DNA of 61,133 bases. It comes from Planctomycetota bacterium. GTDB taxonomy: Bacteria > Planctomycetota > B15-G4. Location: contig JAJDEO010000037.1 in the NCBI GenBank assembly GCA_029259745.1, forward strand, positions 1 through 61,133, written 5' to 3'. Below, in pieces: positions 29,572 through 38,934 of the stretch. The notes below the pieces were generated by a model. That model made no database searches. It was given only the letters and a program-made list of their open reading frames with translations, and was not told the origin of the DNA. The first letter of the stretch is position 1; every line of letters starts with the position of its first letter. The position numbers were made by a program, and so were the translations under genes.

Positions 29572-30296
29572 ATGCCGCCGTCGATACGGATCACCTGTCC
29601 CGTGATGTACGCCGCATCGGGCGATGCGAGGAAGCCGACCAACGCCGCGACCTCGTCGGGCTTTCCGACGCGCCGCATCGGGATGCGTTCGACGACGAAG
29701 TCGGGCACGTTTGCGATCATCTCGGTGTCGATCAACCCTGGCGCGACGGCGTTCACGGTGATCTTGCGCTTCGCGAGTTCGATCGACAGGGCCTTCGTCG
29801 CCCCGACGATGCCGGCCTTCGCGGCCGCGTAGTTGACCTGACCGCGGTTACCGTCGAGGGCCGAGATCGACGAGAGGTTGATGATGCGCCCCCAGCGCTG
29901 CGTGACCATCTGCATGACGAGCGGGCGGGTGACGTTGAAGAACCCGTCGAGGCTGGTCGACATCACGGCGTCCCAGTCGGCACCGTCGAGCGCCGGGAAA
30001 GCCGCGTCGCGCACGATGCCCGCGTTGTTCACGAGCACGCCGATTGGCGGGCCGCTCTCGAGCAGCTGCTCGAGGGCAGCGCGCGTGGCATCGCGGTCGG
30101 AGACGTCGAAGCCCACGGCGACGGCGCGTCCGCCCTGCGCTTCGATGTCGCGCACCACGTCGGCGGCGGCGTCTTCACCGCTGCGATAGTTCACGATCAC
30201 CGGGTGACCCTGCGCGGCGAGTCGGCGTGCGATGGCCGCACCGATGCCGCGGCTCGCGCCCGTCACGAGTGCGCGGATGCCGGACGGATCGATCAC
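29568..30296 (-). CDS. 3-oxoacyl-ACP reductase (FabG-like, SDR)
   Basis: The 242-residue short-chain dehydrogenase has TGASRGIG (12-19) for NADP, NNAGI, the catalytic NLSSIS...NYAAAKAG and the PG-type end IDGGM. It would reduce the 3-keto intermediate before dehydration. It is the first gene of the second operon. GTG at 30296 is used because AGGAG lies five bases upstream. Confidence 0.92.
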   Translation of the reverse strand: MIDPSGIRALVTGASRGIGAAIARRLAAQGHPVIVNYRSGEDAAADVVRDIEAQGGRAVAVGFDVSDRDATRAALEQLLESGPPIGVLVNNAGIVRDAAFPALDGADWDAVMSTSLDGFFNVTRPLVMQMVTQRWGRIINLSSISALDGNRGQVNYAAAKAGIVGATKALSIELAKRKITVNAVAPGLIDTEMIANVPDFVVERIPMRRVGKPDEVAALVGFLASPDAAYITGQVIRIDGGM

Positions 30297-30373
30297 GGGA
30301 ACTCCTGGGCGTCGAGGGGCGGGGACGAGCGCGGATCATCACGCGCCACTCGCGTGCGATCAAGCGGCCACGC

Positions 30374-31936
30374 TCAGTCGATGAAGATGTCGCCGCCAGG
30401 CACGAAGTCGCCGTTGAGACGGCGGCGCTCCTCCGACTTCACCTCGTACTCGAACAGCTCATAGCGCTCGTTGACGAGTTCATCGCTCACGTAGACGATC
30501 GAACGGGCGCGGCCGCCGAACTCGAACAGCGGCGTCACGTCGGCGCTGGGCGCGAGCGGCCCGTTGGCCTTCGCGACCTCGCCGGTACTCAGCGACGCGA
30601 CGAAGAGCTCGCCCTGCGTGTTGGCAGCACGCAGGAGGGCAACCGCCGAGCCACGCGGGTCGATGGTGGCCGTCAGCACATCGCCGTCGTCGTCGAGCGA
30701 CTCCGTCAATGGTGTCGCGACAGCTGTCCGCAGCGTCACCGAGTACGCGTCGAGTCGTCCTTCTTCGACTTCCTCGGCCACGTAGACTGCGCGCCGCCCG
30801 CGCGGGCCGAGCACGACCTGCGCGACCTCACCGCCACCGGCGAGCTCGCCGTTCAACTTGTCGACGTCGAACGTCTTCGTGTTGACGACGAAGAGCTCCG
30901 TGACACCGACCTCGTCGAGATCACCGCGGTAGATCAAGCGCCGCCCGCGCGGAGCGACCTGCATCTCCGTGATGATCGCGCCGTCGGCCAGCGGCGCGTT
31001 GAGACGCACGATGCCACGCGTCTTGACGTCGACCCTGTAGATCTCGCGCCTGCCGACATCGGCGAAGTCCGAGAGGAAGAAGACGAAGCGGCCGCGCGGT
31101 TCGAACTGCGGGGCGACCGTGAGAGTGCCTGCCGCGACATCGCCGAGGATGTCGCTGACCTCGCCCGTCTTGATGTTGTAAAGGTACGGCTTGTGCATCC
31201 CGTCGCCTTCTTCGTCGGCGATGAACAGAATGCGCCGACCGCGTGGGCCGTACTCGACGTGGGACACGGTGCTTCCCGGCGCTAGCGAAGCGTTGATTCG
31301 CTGCACGAAGCCACTCTCGAGATCCGCGACGAACAGATCGACCGGATCGCCGCCCTTCGAGGCCCGGAACACGACGCGACGGCGGCGCGGATCGATCTGG
31401 AAGTCGACGACGCTCGTGCCGGCCGCGACGCCGATGTTGAGCAGCACAGGCTCGTCGGTCTTGAAGTCGGTGCGGTAGAGCGAAAACGGACCGAGCACAT
31501 CGTCGCGCGCGAGGTAGACAACCGAGCGGCCGCGCGAATCGAAGGCGTAGTCGATCACGCCGACATCGATGCCGACGCCCGACCCCGCGCCGAAGTCGTG
31601 ACTGACGCGGACAACCTCATGCGTGACAGCGTCGACGCGGAACAACTCACGGACGTCGGCATCGAGCTGACGCGCGATGTAGATGATCGACCGACCACGC
31701 GGACCGACGAGCACACCCTCGGTCCCGCCGTTCGCGACCTGCTCGGCGCTGATCTTCGTCGGCTCGTCGCCGGTACGCAGCGGCACGACGTATGCCTCCG
31801 CCAGTCCGTTCGTCTCGGCGTCGGCGAGGTAGACGGCATAGCGGCCGCGCGGGTCGGTGTCGACGGACGCGAACTGCGCCGATGCCGTCGCGCACAGCGA
31901 CAGGGCGACAACGACGAGCACGGGCATTGATCGCAT
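30374..31936 (-). CDS. Secreted TolB-like beta-propeller protein
   Basis: The 520-residue product has a signal peptide (LSLCATASAQ) and about ten repeats of some 45-50 residues. Each is marked by a core such as DPRGRYAVYLAD, GPRGRSIIYIA, APRGRRLIYRGD or GPRGRRAVYVAE. This is the pattern of WD40/PD40-like TolB propellers, with PRGR where TolB usually has SPDGK. No enzymatic motif is seen. It may be a periplasmic or surface binding protein. The start at 31936 gives the signal peptide. The gene lies 77 bases from the ketoreductase on the same strand but looks unrelated to the cluster. Confidence 0.82.
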   Translation of the reverse strand: MRSMPVLVVVALSLCATASAQFASVDTDPRGRYAVYLADAETNGLAEAYVVPLRTGDEPTKISAEQVANGGTEGVLVGPRGRSIIYIARQLDADVRELFRVDAVTHEVVRVSHDFGAGSGVGIDVGVIDYAFDSRGRSVVYLARDDVLGPFSLYRTDFKTDEPVLLNIGVAAGTSVVDFQIDPRRRRVVFRASKGGDPVDLFVADLESGFVQRINASLAPGSTVSHVEYGPRGRRILFIADEEGDGMHKPYLYNIKTGEVSDILGDVAAGTLTVAPQFEPRGRFVFFLSDFADVGRREIYRVDVKTRGIVRLNAPLADGAIITEMQVAPRGRRLIYRGDLDEVGVTELFVVNTKTFDVDKLNGELAGGGEVAQVVLGPRGRRAVYVAEEVEEGRLDAYSVTLRTAVATPLTESLDDDGDVLTATIDPRGSAVALLRAANTQGELFVASLSTGEVAKANGPLAPSADVTPLFEFGGRARSIVYVSDELVNERYELFEYEVKSEERRRLNGDFVPGGDIFID

Positions 31937-32211
31937 GGCGATTTCCAAAGGGGGAGCGCGTGGGACATCGTCCAAGGCATCCCCATCACGGCTCGTCTCA
32001 GAGACTACGGGCATTTCCGCGCACTGCCCATCGATGTCGCAGAACAGCCGCGAACGCGCTCGACCGGCCGTGCGGAATCGGGACGAATGGTGGACCCGGT
32101 TCACCCGTCGCCCACGTCACCCCATGCAAGGCCGAAGCGCGCGAGGTATCTCTTGAGGCGCTCGGCGGCCATGAGAAGGTGCCATCGCCCACGATCAACA
32201 GGAGACTCACG

Positions 32212-33456
32212 ATGGCCAGCACCCCGACAAGTCGTCACATCGACATCGCCAGCAGCGGCGTGCCCATCAAGGCCTGGACGCGCGGCGTCGACCTTGCCGA
32301 CAACGCGATCGAGCAGCTGCGCAACACGGCTCTCAGCCCGGCGATCCACGGCCACCTCGCCGTGATGCCCGACTGTCACTGGGGCATGGGCGCGACGATC
32401 GGGAGCGTCATCCCGACGATCGGTGCCGTGATCCCCGCGGCCGTCGGGGTCGACATCGGCTGCGGGATGGGCGCGGTGCGTACGTCGCTGACCGCCAATG
32501 ACCTGCCCGACAGCCTGCGCGGTATGCGCCTTCAGATCGAACACGCCGTCCCCCACGGTCGCACGAGCGGCGGGCGCCGACGCGGCGACCGCGGGTCGTG
32601 GCAGAGCAACATGCCCGCAGTCGTCGGCGAAACCTGGGAGCGCGCACTCGAGCCCGGCTTCCGCGAGATCTGCGCGCGGGCCCCGGCGATCACGAAGACG
32701 AACAACGTCCACCACCTCGGCACGCTCGGAACCGGCAACCACTTCATCGAGGTGTGTCTCGACGAGTCGGAGCGCGTCTGGTTCATGCTGCACTCGGGAT
32801 CACGCGGCGTCGGCAACCGCATCGCGACGGTTTACATCGAAAAGGCCAAGCAGGACATGGAGCACCAGCTCGGGTCGCTTCCCGACGAAGACTTGGCGTA
32901 CCTCTCGGAAGGCAACCCGCACTATGACGACTACATCGAGGCCGTCCTCTGGGCGCAGGAGTTCGCGCGCCTGAACCGCTCGATCATGATGGCGCGTGTC
33001 ATCGAGGCCGCCCGCACGGTGCGCGACCTGCCCGACTTCACGACAGGCGAGATGGTCGTCAACTGTCACCACAACTACGTGGCGCAGGAGACGCACTTCG
33101 GCGAGGACGTGCTCATCACGCGCAAGGGAGCGGTGCGTGCCGGCGAGGGCGAGTTCGGCATCATCCCGGGGTCGATGGGCGCGAAGAGCTTCATCGTGCG
33201 CGGGAAGGGGAACCCGCAGAGCTATCACTCCTGCAGTCATGGTGCCGGACGTGTGATGTCGCGCACCCAAGCCAAGAAGACCTACACCATCGCCGACCAG
33301 ATCCGGGCCACCGAGGGCGTCGAGTGCCGCAAGGACGCGGCCGTGATCGACGAGATCCCGATGGCCTACAAGAACATCGACGACGTCATGGCGGCGCAGT
33401 CCGACCTCGTCGACATCGTCCACACGCTGAAGCAAGTCGTCTGCGTGAAGGGCTGA
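32212..33456 (+). CDS. rtcB: RNA ligase RtcB
   Basis: The 414-residue protein is full length. GVDIGCGMGAVRT holds the metal-binding Cys84, TLGTGNHFIE and HSGSRGVGN are metal and GTP loops, and HSCSHGAGR has the His that takes GMP. RtcB joins RNA 2',3'-cyclic phosphate or 3'-phosphate ends to 5'-OH ends using GTP and Mn2+. AGGAG stands eight bases before the ATG. The rtcA gene follows after ten bases. Confidence 0.95.
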   Translation: MASTPTSRHIDIASSGVPIKAWTRGVDLADNAIEQLRNTALSPAIHGHLAVMPDCHWGMGATIGSVIPTIGAVIPAAVGVDIGCGMGAVRTSLTANDLPDSLRGMRLQIEHAVPHGRTSGGRRRGDRGSWQSNMPAVVGETWERALEPGFREICARAPAITKTNNVHHLGTLGTGNHFIEVCLDESERVWFMLHSGSRGVGNRIATVYIEKAKQDMEHQLGSLPDEDLAYLSEGNPHYDDYIEAVLWAQEFARLNRSIMMARVIEAARTVRDLPDFTTGEMVVNCHHNYVAQETHFGEDVLITRKGAVRAGEGEFGIIPGSMGAKSFIVRGKGNPQSYHSCSHGAGRVMSRTQAKKTYTIADQIRATEGVECRKDAAVIDEIPMAYKNIDDVMAAQSDLVDIVHTLKQVVCVKG

Positions 33457-33466
33457 GAGAACGCAG

Positions 33467-34510
33467 ATGAACACACCGAACCACACCATCACGATCGACG
33501 GAAGCAGCGGGGAAGGCGGCGGGCAGGTGTTGCGGACGAGTCTGTCGCTCAGCGCGGCGCTGGGTGTGCCCGTGCTCGTGGAGAATGTCCGCGGTGGGCG
33601 CAAGAAGCCGGGGCTGTTGCGGCAGCACCTCGCGTGCGTTCGCGTGGCCGCTGCGACGTGCGATGCCGACGTCGTCGGAGCGGAGCTCGGGAGCGGCGAG
33701 GTGCTCTTCACGCCCGGCGCGCTGCGACCGATCCAGCGCGTTGTGAAGGTCGGGTCGGCGGGGTCGACGACGCTCGTGCTGCAGACCGCGCTGTTGCCGC
33801 TGGCCCTCGCGAACGGCACGTCGACGCTCGAGATCCAAGGCGGCACGCACAACCCGTGGGCACCACCTTTCGAGGCGCTCGACCTCTCGTTCCGCCCCCT
33901 GCTCGCCGCACTCGGCGCGCGCTTCGAGCTCATCCTCGCCCGGCACGGGTTCCACCCCGCCGGCGGAGGATCGATCCACGTCACCATGCACGCCCTCGCC
34001 GACGTCACACCGCTCTCACTGCTCGAGCGCGGCGCGCCGACGGAGCACTACGTCCAGACGATCACATCGCAGATCGCCCGGCGCGTTGCCGAGCGCGAGT
34101 GGGACGCTGCGCGCCGCGTGCTCGCGTGGCCCAGCGAGCAGTGGCGCAACGTGCAGGTCGAGGCGGCCCTCTGTCCCGGCAATCTCGTCAACGTCGTGAT
34201 GGGATTCGAGACCATCACCGAGGTGACCACGGCGTTCGGCGAACGCAAGAAGAGTGCCGAGCACGTCGGCGGAGAGGCGGCGCGCGCCGCGCGCAAGTAC
34301 CTCGAGCACGACGCGCCCGTCGGCCAGCACCTCGCCGATCAACTGCTCCTGCCGCTCGCACTCCTCGGCGGCGGAACGTTCCGCACGTCGACACCGACAC
34401 CGCACTTCCAGACGAACGTCGAGACGATCGCGCAGTTCCTCGGCGACGTCGTCACCGTCGAGCGACACGACGAACACGACGCCATCGTCACCGTGCGCGG
34501 GCGCCTCTGA
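33467..34510 (+). CDS. rtcA: RNA 3'-terminal phosphate cyclase RtcA
   Basis: The 347-residue protein begins with IDGSSGEGGGQVLRTSLSLS, the family signature, and has HFHP-type block RHGFHPAGGG. The catalytic His is in PVGQHLADQLLLPLAL near the C-terminus. RtcA converts RNA 3'-phosphates to 2',3'-cyclic phosphates with ATP. The gene pair rtcB-rtcA is a known RNA-repair operon. I saw no rtcR activator gene or sigma-54 promoter here. Confidence 0.95.
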   Translation: MNTPNHTITIDGSSGEGGGQVLRTSLSLSAALGVPVLVENVRGGRKKPGLLRQHLACVRVAAATCDADVVGAELGSGEVLFTPGALRPIQRVVKVGSAGSTTLVLQTALLPLALANGTSTLEIQGGTHNPWAPPFEALDLSFRPLLAALGARFELILARHGFHPAGGGSIHVTMHALADVTPLSLLERGAPTEHYVQTITSQIARRVAEREWDAARRVLAWPSEQWRNVQVEAALCPGNLVNVVMGFETITEVTTAFGERKKSAEHVGGEAARAARKYLEHDAPVGQHLADQLLLPLALLGGGTFRTSTPTPHFQTNVETIAQFLGDVVTVERHDEHDAIVTVRGRL

Positions 34511-34599
34511 GCCACAGCGTCCGGTGGAGTTGGCGCATGCCACGGCAATCGTTCACGATGAAGCGCGACGCAGGCCCCCCTTCCCGAAGCGAGCACCCC

Positions 34600-35106
34600 A
34601 TGCTTTCCAAGAACGACATCCTCGACTCGATCCTCACCGAGTGCGACATCGCGACGCACGTCGTCAGCAAGATCCCCGCCGACGGCGCCGACTACCGCCA
34701 GTCACCCGACCAGCGCAGCAACCTTGAGATCGCGCGCTACCTCGCCTTCTGCGCGATCGGCGGCACCTGCGCGATGATCGACGGCAACTGGGACCGCTAC
34801 ACGAAATGGAACGAGGCGACGGCGAACGTCGAACTCGCGAACTTCGCCGAGGCCATGGAGCGACAGAAGCAGGCGCTGCGCGACACGTTCGACGCGCTCG
34901 ATGACGACGATCTGCAGCGCGAGGTCGCCCATCCGCTCGGTCACACGATGCGCCTCGAGCGGGCGTTCGTCGAGCTGCCGCTCAAGTGGCTCGTCGCCTA
35001 CCGCATGCAGGTCTTCACGGGCGCCAAGGCCGCTGGCAACAGCGACCTCTGGACACCCGATTGCTGGGGCGGCATCACGATGGAACGACCAACGGCCGCG
35101 AGCTGA
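34600..35106 (+). CDS. Small helical protein, DinB-like
   Basis: The 168-residue protein is mostly helical, with ILTECDIATHVVSKIP, NLEIARYLAFCAIGGTCAMI and a long helix ending ELPLKWLVAYRMQVFTGAK. This is the layout of DinB/YfiT four-helix-bundle proteins, some of which bind metal or thiols. The usual three-His metal site is not obvious, so the call is tentative. It follows rtcA by 89 bases on the same strand. The ATG at 34600 was chosen because upstream sequence in this frame is unlike protein. Confidence 0.6.
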   Translation: MLSKNDILDSILTECDIATHVVSKIPADGADYRQSPDQRSNLEIARYLAFCAIGGTCAMIDGNWDRYTKWNEATANVELANFAEAMERQKQALRDTFDALDDDDLQREVAHPLGHTMRLERAFVELPLKWLVAYRMQVFTGAKAAGNSDLWTPDCWGGITMERPTAAS

Positions 35107-35115
35107 AGGGACGCT

Positions 35116-36291
35116 CTACAAGTTCTCGAGCGCCACGATTTCCGGCTCGGCGTGACCGTTCCAGGGCGGCGCCGGACGCAGCTCCATGCGCATCGCTGAG
35201 GCATCGACGACACCGCCCAGCAGGCGTCGCGCGACGTGCTCGTGCACGGCGCGCGACGCTGGGGCGAACGCGCCGAGCTGCTGCTCCGACCAGGCGTTCA
35301 CGTAGAGCGCGCCGTCGACGCCGCGCGCGGGTCGGAGGAGTTCGGGATCCCACACAACGGCGTCAGCCCACAGGGCGGGCACGTCGTCGCGCGCCTCTTC
35401 GAGCAGGAGCACGAGCGCCTGGGGATAGCGCAGCGCGTAGAGGCGGAACGAGAGGTAGGGATCCCAGAGACCGAGCGTGCCGAGCGCGGGGCCGATCACC
35501 ATCAGGAGGGTGACGAGGCTGGGGACGAGGACGTCGGCGAGCACCCGTGATGCCGCGTGAAGTGCCGGCGCAGGGCGGCGCACGTCGACACCGGCCAGGA
35601 GCACGATCGGGAGTGCGACGTTCCAGGGCCAGACGACTGCGTTGTGCGACGTCCCCAGCGGACCGAGCAGCAACAGGATCCCGGCGTGCATGACGATGAG
35701 CCCGCTCGCCGCGAGGCGTCGCGTCCGCGGGACGAGGTAGGCCACGCCGAGCGCTGACTCGCCTACGGCGACCAACGTCGACACGACGATGCGCGACGTC
35801 GATGCGCCTTCGAAACCGAAGGCCGTCTCGACGAGCGACGCGCCGTCGACGAGGAAGCCGTAGTGCAACTTCGCGAAGCCCGACCACACGTAGACGGAGG
35901 CGGCCGTCACGCGCAGCCACGGCAGCGCACGCTCGCCACGCCGCGCGCCCCATGCTGCAACGGCAAGCAGCAGTGCCTCTTGCACGAGCCACGGCTGCCA
36001 CGTGATGCGATCGGGCACGACGCGGATCGCGAGCAGGATCAACCACCACGGCGTCCAGCGCGGACTCCAGGCGACACCGATCAAACCGACGCCGAGCACC
36101 CCAAGCCAAACGCGATCGAAGGGCGGCGGGGCGATGGAGAACTCACCCCACGTCGGGACGACGCCGAAGACGGGATGGTCGAGCCAGAGCCGCGCGCTGA
36201 TCGCGAACTGCAACAGCAGCGTGAGTGCGACGACGACACGGACCACCGTGAAGACATCGCTGCTTTGTGTTCGTCCGGCCAATCCAGACAT
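35116..36291 (-). CDS. Polytopic membrane protein, possibly HTTM/DoxX-like
   Basis: The 391-residue protein has about eight to ten hydrophobic segments (for example VVRVVVALTLLLQFAI, WLGVLGVGLIGVAW, ALPIVLLAGV). A soluble C-terminal part of about 90 residues follows. YVWSGFAKLHYGFL in the middle resembles the conserved segment of DoxX/HTTM membrane proteins. No function can be read from the sequence. ATG at 36291 is preferred to a GTG at 36300. Confidence 0.7.
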   Translation of the reverse strand: MSGLAGRTQSSDVFTVVRVVVALTLLLQFAISARLWLDHPVFGVVPTWGEFSIAPPPFDRVWLGVLGVGLIGVAWSPRWTPWWLILLAIRVVPDRITWQPWLVQEALLLAVAAWGARRGERALPWLRVTAASVYVWSGFAKLHYGFLVDGASLVETAFGFEGASTSRIVVSTLVAVGESALGVAYLVPRTRRLAASGLIVMHAGILLLLGPLGTSHNAVVWPWNVALPIVLLAGVDVRRPAPALHAASRVLADVLVPSLVTLLMVIGPALGTLGLWDPYLSFRLYALRYPQALVLLLEEARDDVPALWADAVVWDPELLRPARGVDGALYVNAWSEQQLGAFAPASRAVHEHVARRLLGGVVDASAMRMELRPAPPWNGHAEPEIVALENL

Positions 36292-36371
36292 CTCCCTCAC
36301 TCACCGACCACGCGTCTCGCCGCAAGGTAGTCGATCGCACAGCGCTCGACGAGTCAGCGCCGCGCGGACAA

Positions 36372-36398
36372 GGAACTCACGGTCTTTGTAAATCCGTC
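36372..36398 (+). promoter_or_regulatory. ECF-sigma-like promoter candidate before DUF4331 gene
   Basis: GGAACT at 36372-36377 is followed after 17 bases by CGTC at 36395-36398. This resembles the GGAAC / CGTC promoters read by many ECF sigma factors. It would give a leader of about 140 bases for the DUF4331 gene. Chance occurrence in GC-rich DNA cannot be excluded. Confidence 0.3.
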
Positions 36399-36545
36399 GG
36401 GGCGTTACGCCCGTACTTCCTCGCGACTCGCCCGTGCGACGTGTCAGCACGCAGATCAGCATGTCTCCATGCGCATTCGGGCGTGCTTGCCCGGAAGGCG
36501 GCTCGGGCATCACAGGCCGCCATGCGTCAATCAAGGGAAGCACTC

Positions 36546-38012
36546 ATGACTCCTCACCCACTCGGCCGGCCGCTCGGCCTGGCCCTTATCGCCACGAGCC
36601 TCGTCGCCGCGACGATGCCGTCCAGCCATCGCGAAGCCCCGTTCGTCAGCGAGATGCCGAAGGTCGACGCGACCGACTTCTACGCATTCACGAGCTATGA
36701 GCCGGGACGTTCGGACTTCGTCACCTTCATCGCGAACTACCAGCCGCTGCAGGCGCCGTACGGCGGCCCCAACTACTTCACCATGGACCCCGAAGCGCGC
36801 TACGAGATCCACGTCGACGCCAGCGGCGATGCGCTCGAGGACTTCACCTTCCGCTTCGCGTTCAACAACCGCTTGCGCAAGCTTTCCGTACCCGTCGGAC
36901 CGCCGGGTGCCGAAAAGATGATGCCGATCCCGATCACACAGCTGGGGCAGGTGCTCCCGAACGACACGTCGAAGCTCAACGTCGTCGAGAGCTACACGAT
37001 GGAAATCGTCACGGGCGAGAGTGGAGACGCGCCCGGCGTGCAGGTGGCGAACTCGGCCAACGGTCGTACGTCGTTCAGCAAGCCCGTCGACAACATCGGC
37101 ACGAAGACGATCCCCGACTACGACGCCTACGCCGCCACGACGATGTACGACATCGACCTGCCCGGCGGGTTCACCGGTCGCATGTTCGTCGGCCAGCGCA
37201 AGGACTCCTTCGTCGTCAACCTCGGCGAGACGTTCGACCTCGTCAACCTCAGCAATCCGCTCGGGCCCGTGGATGGTGAGAGCGACGACCTGGCCGGCGT
37301 CAACGTCACGTCGATCGTCGTCGAAGTCCCGAAGGACTTCTTGGCCGTGTCGCCGCCGCAGGGCGGACCGGCCGTGACGCCCGCCGTGATCGGCGCCTGG
37401 ACCACGGCGAGTCTGCGGCGCACGCGTCGCCTCGCCGTCAATCCGACGTTCGAGGTGCCGGCCCTCGAAGAAGGCTCATGGACGTCCGTCTCGCGCCTCG
37501 GCAGCCCGCTCGTGAACGAGCTCATCATCGGCCTGCCCGACAAGGACCGCTTCAACGCCTCGCGCCCCTTCGACGACGGGCAGTTCCTCGACTACGTCAC
37601 GAACCCCGTCCTGCCCGAGCTGATCGAGATCCTCACCGGCGTCGACGCGCCAGACATCTTCCCGCGCGACGACCTCGTGGCCACGTTCCTCACGGGCTTC
37701 GCGGGCATCAACGCGAACGGCTCCTTCGGCGAGATGCTTCGACTCAACATCGATGTTCCTCCGACGCCGCTCGCATCGCAGTCGAACCTCGGGTTGCTCG
37801 GCGGCGACATCGCAGGCTTCCCGAACGGTCGCCGCCCCGGTGACGACGTCGTCGACGTCGCACTCCGCGTTTCCATGGGCGCGCTGTTCGACCCCGTCAT
37901 CGTCCCCAACGGTCAGCTCCCGTTCACGGACGGAGCCTTCGTCGACGCGAGCTTCTTCGACGAGGACTTCCCGTTCCTGCGGACGCCGCTCCCGGGTTCA
38001 CCGAACCCGTAG
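36546..38012 (+). CDS. DUF4331-family exported protein
   Basis: The 488-residue product has a signal peptide (LALIATSLVAA) and then the family opening SSHREAPFVSEMPKVDATDF with TDFYAFTSYEPG. The DUF4331 domain fills most of the protein. Its role is unknown; it is found in secreted proteins. AAGGGAAG lies before the ATG at 36546. The last 40 residues are rich in Asp and Phe. A good terminator follows the stop. Confidence 0.88.
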   Translation: MTPHPLGRPLGLALIATSLVAATMPSSHREAPFVSEMPKVDATDFYAFTSYEPGRSDFVTFIANYQPLQAPYGGPNYFTMDPEARYEIHVDASGDALEDFTFRFAFNNRLRKLSVPVGPPGAEKMMPIPITQLGQVLPNDTSKLNVVESYTMEIVTGESGDAPGVQVANSANGRTSFSKPVDNIGTKTIPDYDAYAATTMYDIDLPGGFTGRMFVGQRKDSFVVNLGETFDLVNLSNPLGPVDGESDDLAGVNVTSIVVEVPKDFLAVSPPQGGPAVTPAVIGAWTTASLRRTRRLAVNPTFEVPALEEGSWTSVSRLGSPLVNELIIGLPDKDRFNASRPFDDGQFLDYVTNPVLPELIEILTGVDAPDIFPRDDLVATFLTGFAGINANGSFGEMLRLNIDVPPTPLASQSNLGLLGGDIAGFPNGRRPGDDVVDVALRVSMGALFDPVIVPNGQLPFTDGAFVDASFFDEDFPFLRTPLPGSPNP

Positions 38013-38050
38013 TCGACCTCGTCGGCACCTGGCCCGTCGACAACCGACCC

Positions 38051-38086
38051 GACACCCCCGCAGCGCAGCAACGCCGCGGGGGTGTC
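38051..38086 (+). terminator. Terminator after DUF4331 gene
   Basis: GACACCCCCGC and GCGGGGGTGTC form a perfect 11-bp stem around a 14-base loop, 38 bases after the stop codon. It lacks a long T-tract. Confidence 0.75.
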
Positions 38087-38103
38087 GCCGCTGCGCCGCG
38101 AAC

Positions 38104-38133
38104 TTGAATGGCAGCGGCGGCGGCGCGTAGCCT
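38104..38133 (+). promoter_or_regulatory. Sigma-70-like promoter candidate before lipoprotein gene
   Basis: TTGAAT at 38104-38109 and TAGCCT at 38128-38133 are 18 bases apart, 40 bases before the gene starting at 38174. The -10-like hexamer has the TAnnCT form seen at several sites in this window. Confidence 0.4.
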
Positions 38134-38173
38134 GCCGTTGGAGAGAAATCACAACCCAAGGGAGGTAGTGTCC

Positions 38174-38758
38174 ATGGTCAGGACTCGCACGATCGCTTTG
38201 GCCGCTGTCGCAACGCTCGTTCTCGCGCTGGGATCGGCATGCCACTCACCGCTCAAACGCACCTCGGGTGGCGACTTCGTCACCACGGGTGAAGACCGCA
38301 CCGTCGTCGCGCGTGAAGGCGTTGGCAAGCAGATCGCACTGTATCTGCCGAACCGCATTATCGATGCCGTCGACATCATCCACCTAGGCTTCGGTCTCGA
38401 CGCGGGCCTGCTGCTCGACCTACGGATCACGCGCTGGGGACAACTCGCCCTGCTCGGCGGCGCCACGGCGGGTTGGGCATGGGACGGCCGCGACCACGAC
38501 CCGAACATCCACACGGCCTACTGGACGGCGGCGTTCGGGCCCTGGCGCACGGGCTCGGGCGTCGGCCATGGCATGCCCGTTCAGGACTGGGAGATCGCCT
38601 ACGCCGGACCGTTCATCCTCGGCATCGGCACGGGCAAGATCGCCGTCGACCTGTCGGAGATTCTCGACTTCGCCCTCGGCGTCTTCTTCATCGACATCCT
38701 CGAAGACGACTACGGCTGGACGACTGAAGCAGACCTCGCGGCGAGAGCCGACAACTGA
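38174..38758 (+). CDS. Small lipoprotein, function unknown
   Basis: The 194-residue product has a lipoprotein signal (LVLALGSAC). A region with LYLPNRIIDAVDIIHLGFGLDAGLLLDLRITRWGQ follows, which may form beta hairpins at the membrane. No family is recognised. GGAGG lies eight bases before the ATG at 38174. Hairpin elements begin 16 bases after the stop. Confidence 0.72.
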   Translation: MVRTRTIALAAVATLVLALGSACHSPLKRTSGGDFVTTGEDRTVVAREGVGKQIALYLPNRIIDAVDIIHLGFGLDAGLLLDLRITRWGQLALLGGATAGWAWDGRDHDPNIHTAYWTAAFGPWRTGSGVGHGMPVQDWEIAYAGPFILGIGTGKIAVDLSEILDFALGVFFIDILEDDYGWTTEADLAARADN

Positions 38759-38774
38759 CGCGCAGGGACGTCGA

Positions 38775-38934
38775 GTGGTGTGATTCAAAAGTTCGCGTCA
38801 TTTGTTTCACGCCCTCCTCGCGGCTGGCTGTGTTGCATCTCCTCGACGAATCCACCAATTGGCCTGCGGCGATGCGCCTTGCCAGCGACGACGATGACCC
38901 AAGACTCATTTCGCGAACTTTTGAAACACACCAC
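38775..38934 (-). repeat. Hairpin element, family 1, copy 2
   Basis: This 160-bp element is the full copy of the one at 1-150, in opposite orientation. Its ends are nearly perfect inverted repeats of about 23 bp; the core is GTGGTGTG followed by TTCAAAAGTTCGCG with one differing base between them. The middle folds on itself around the shared core, here read on the minus strand. It lies between the convergent genes ending at 38758 and 39136, and abuts the family 2 element on its right. Confidence 0.85.
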
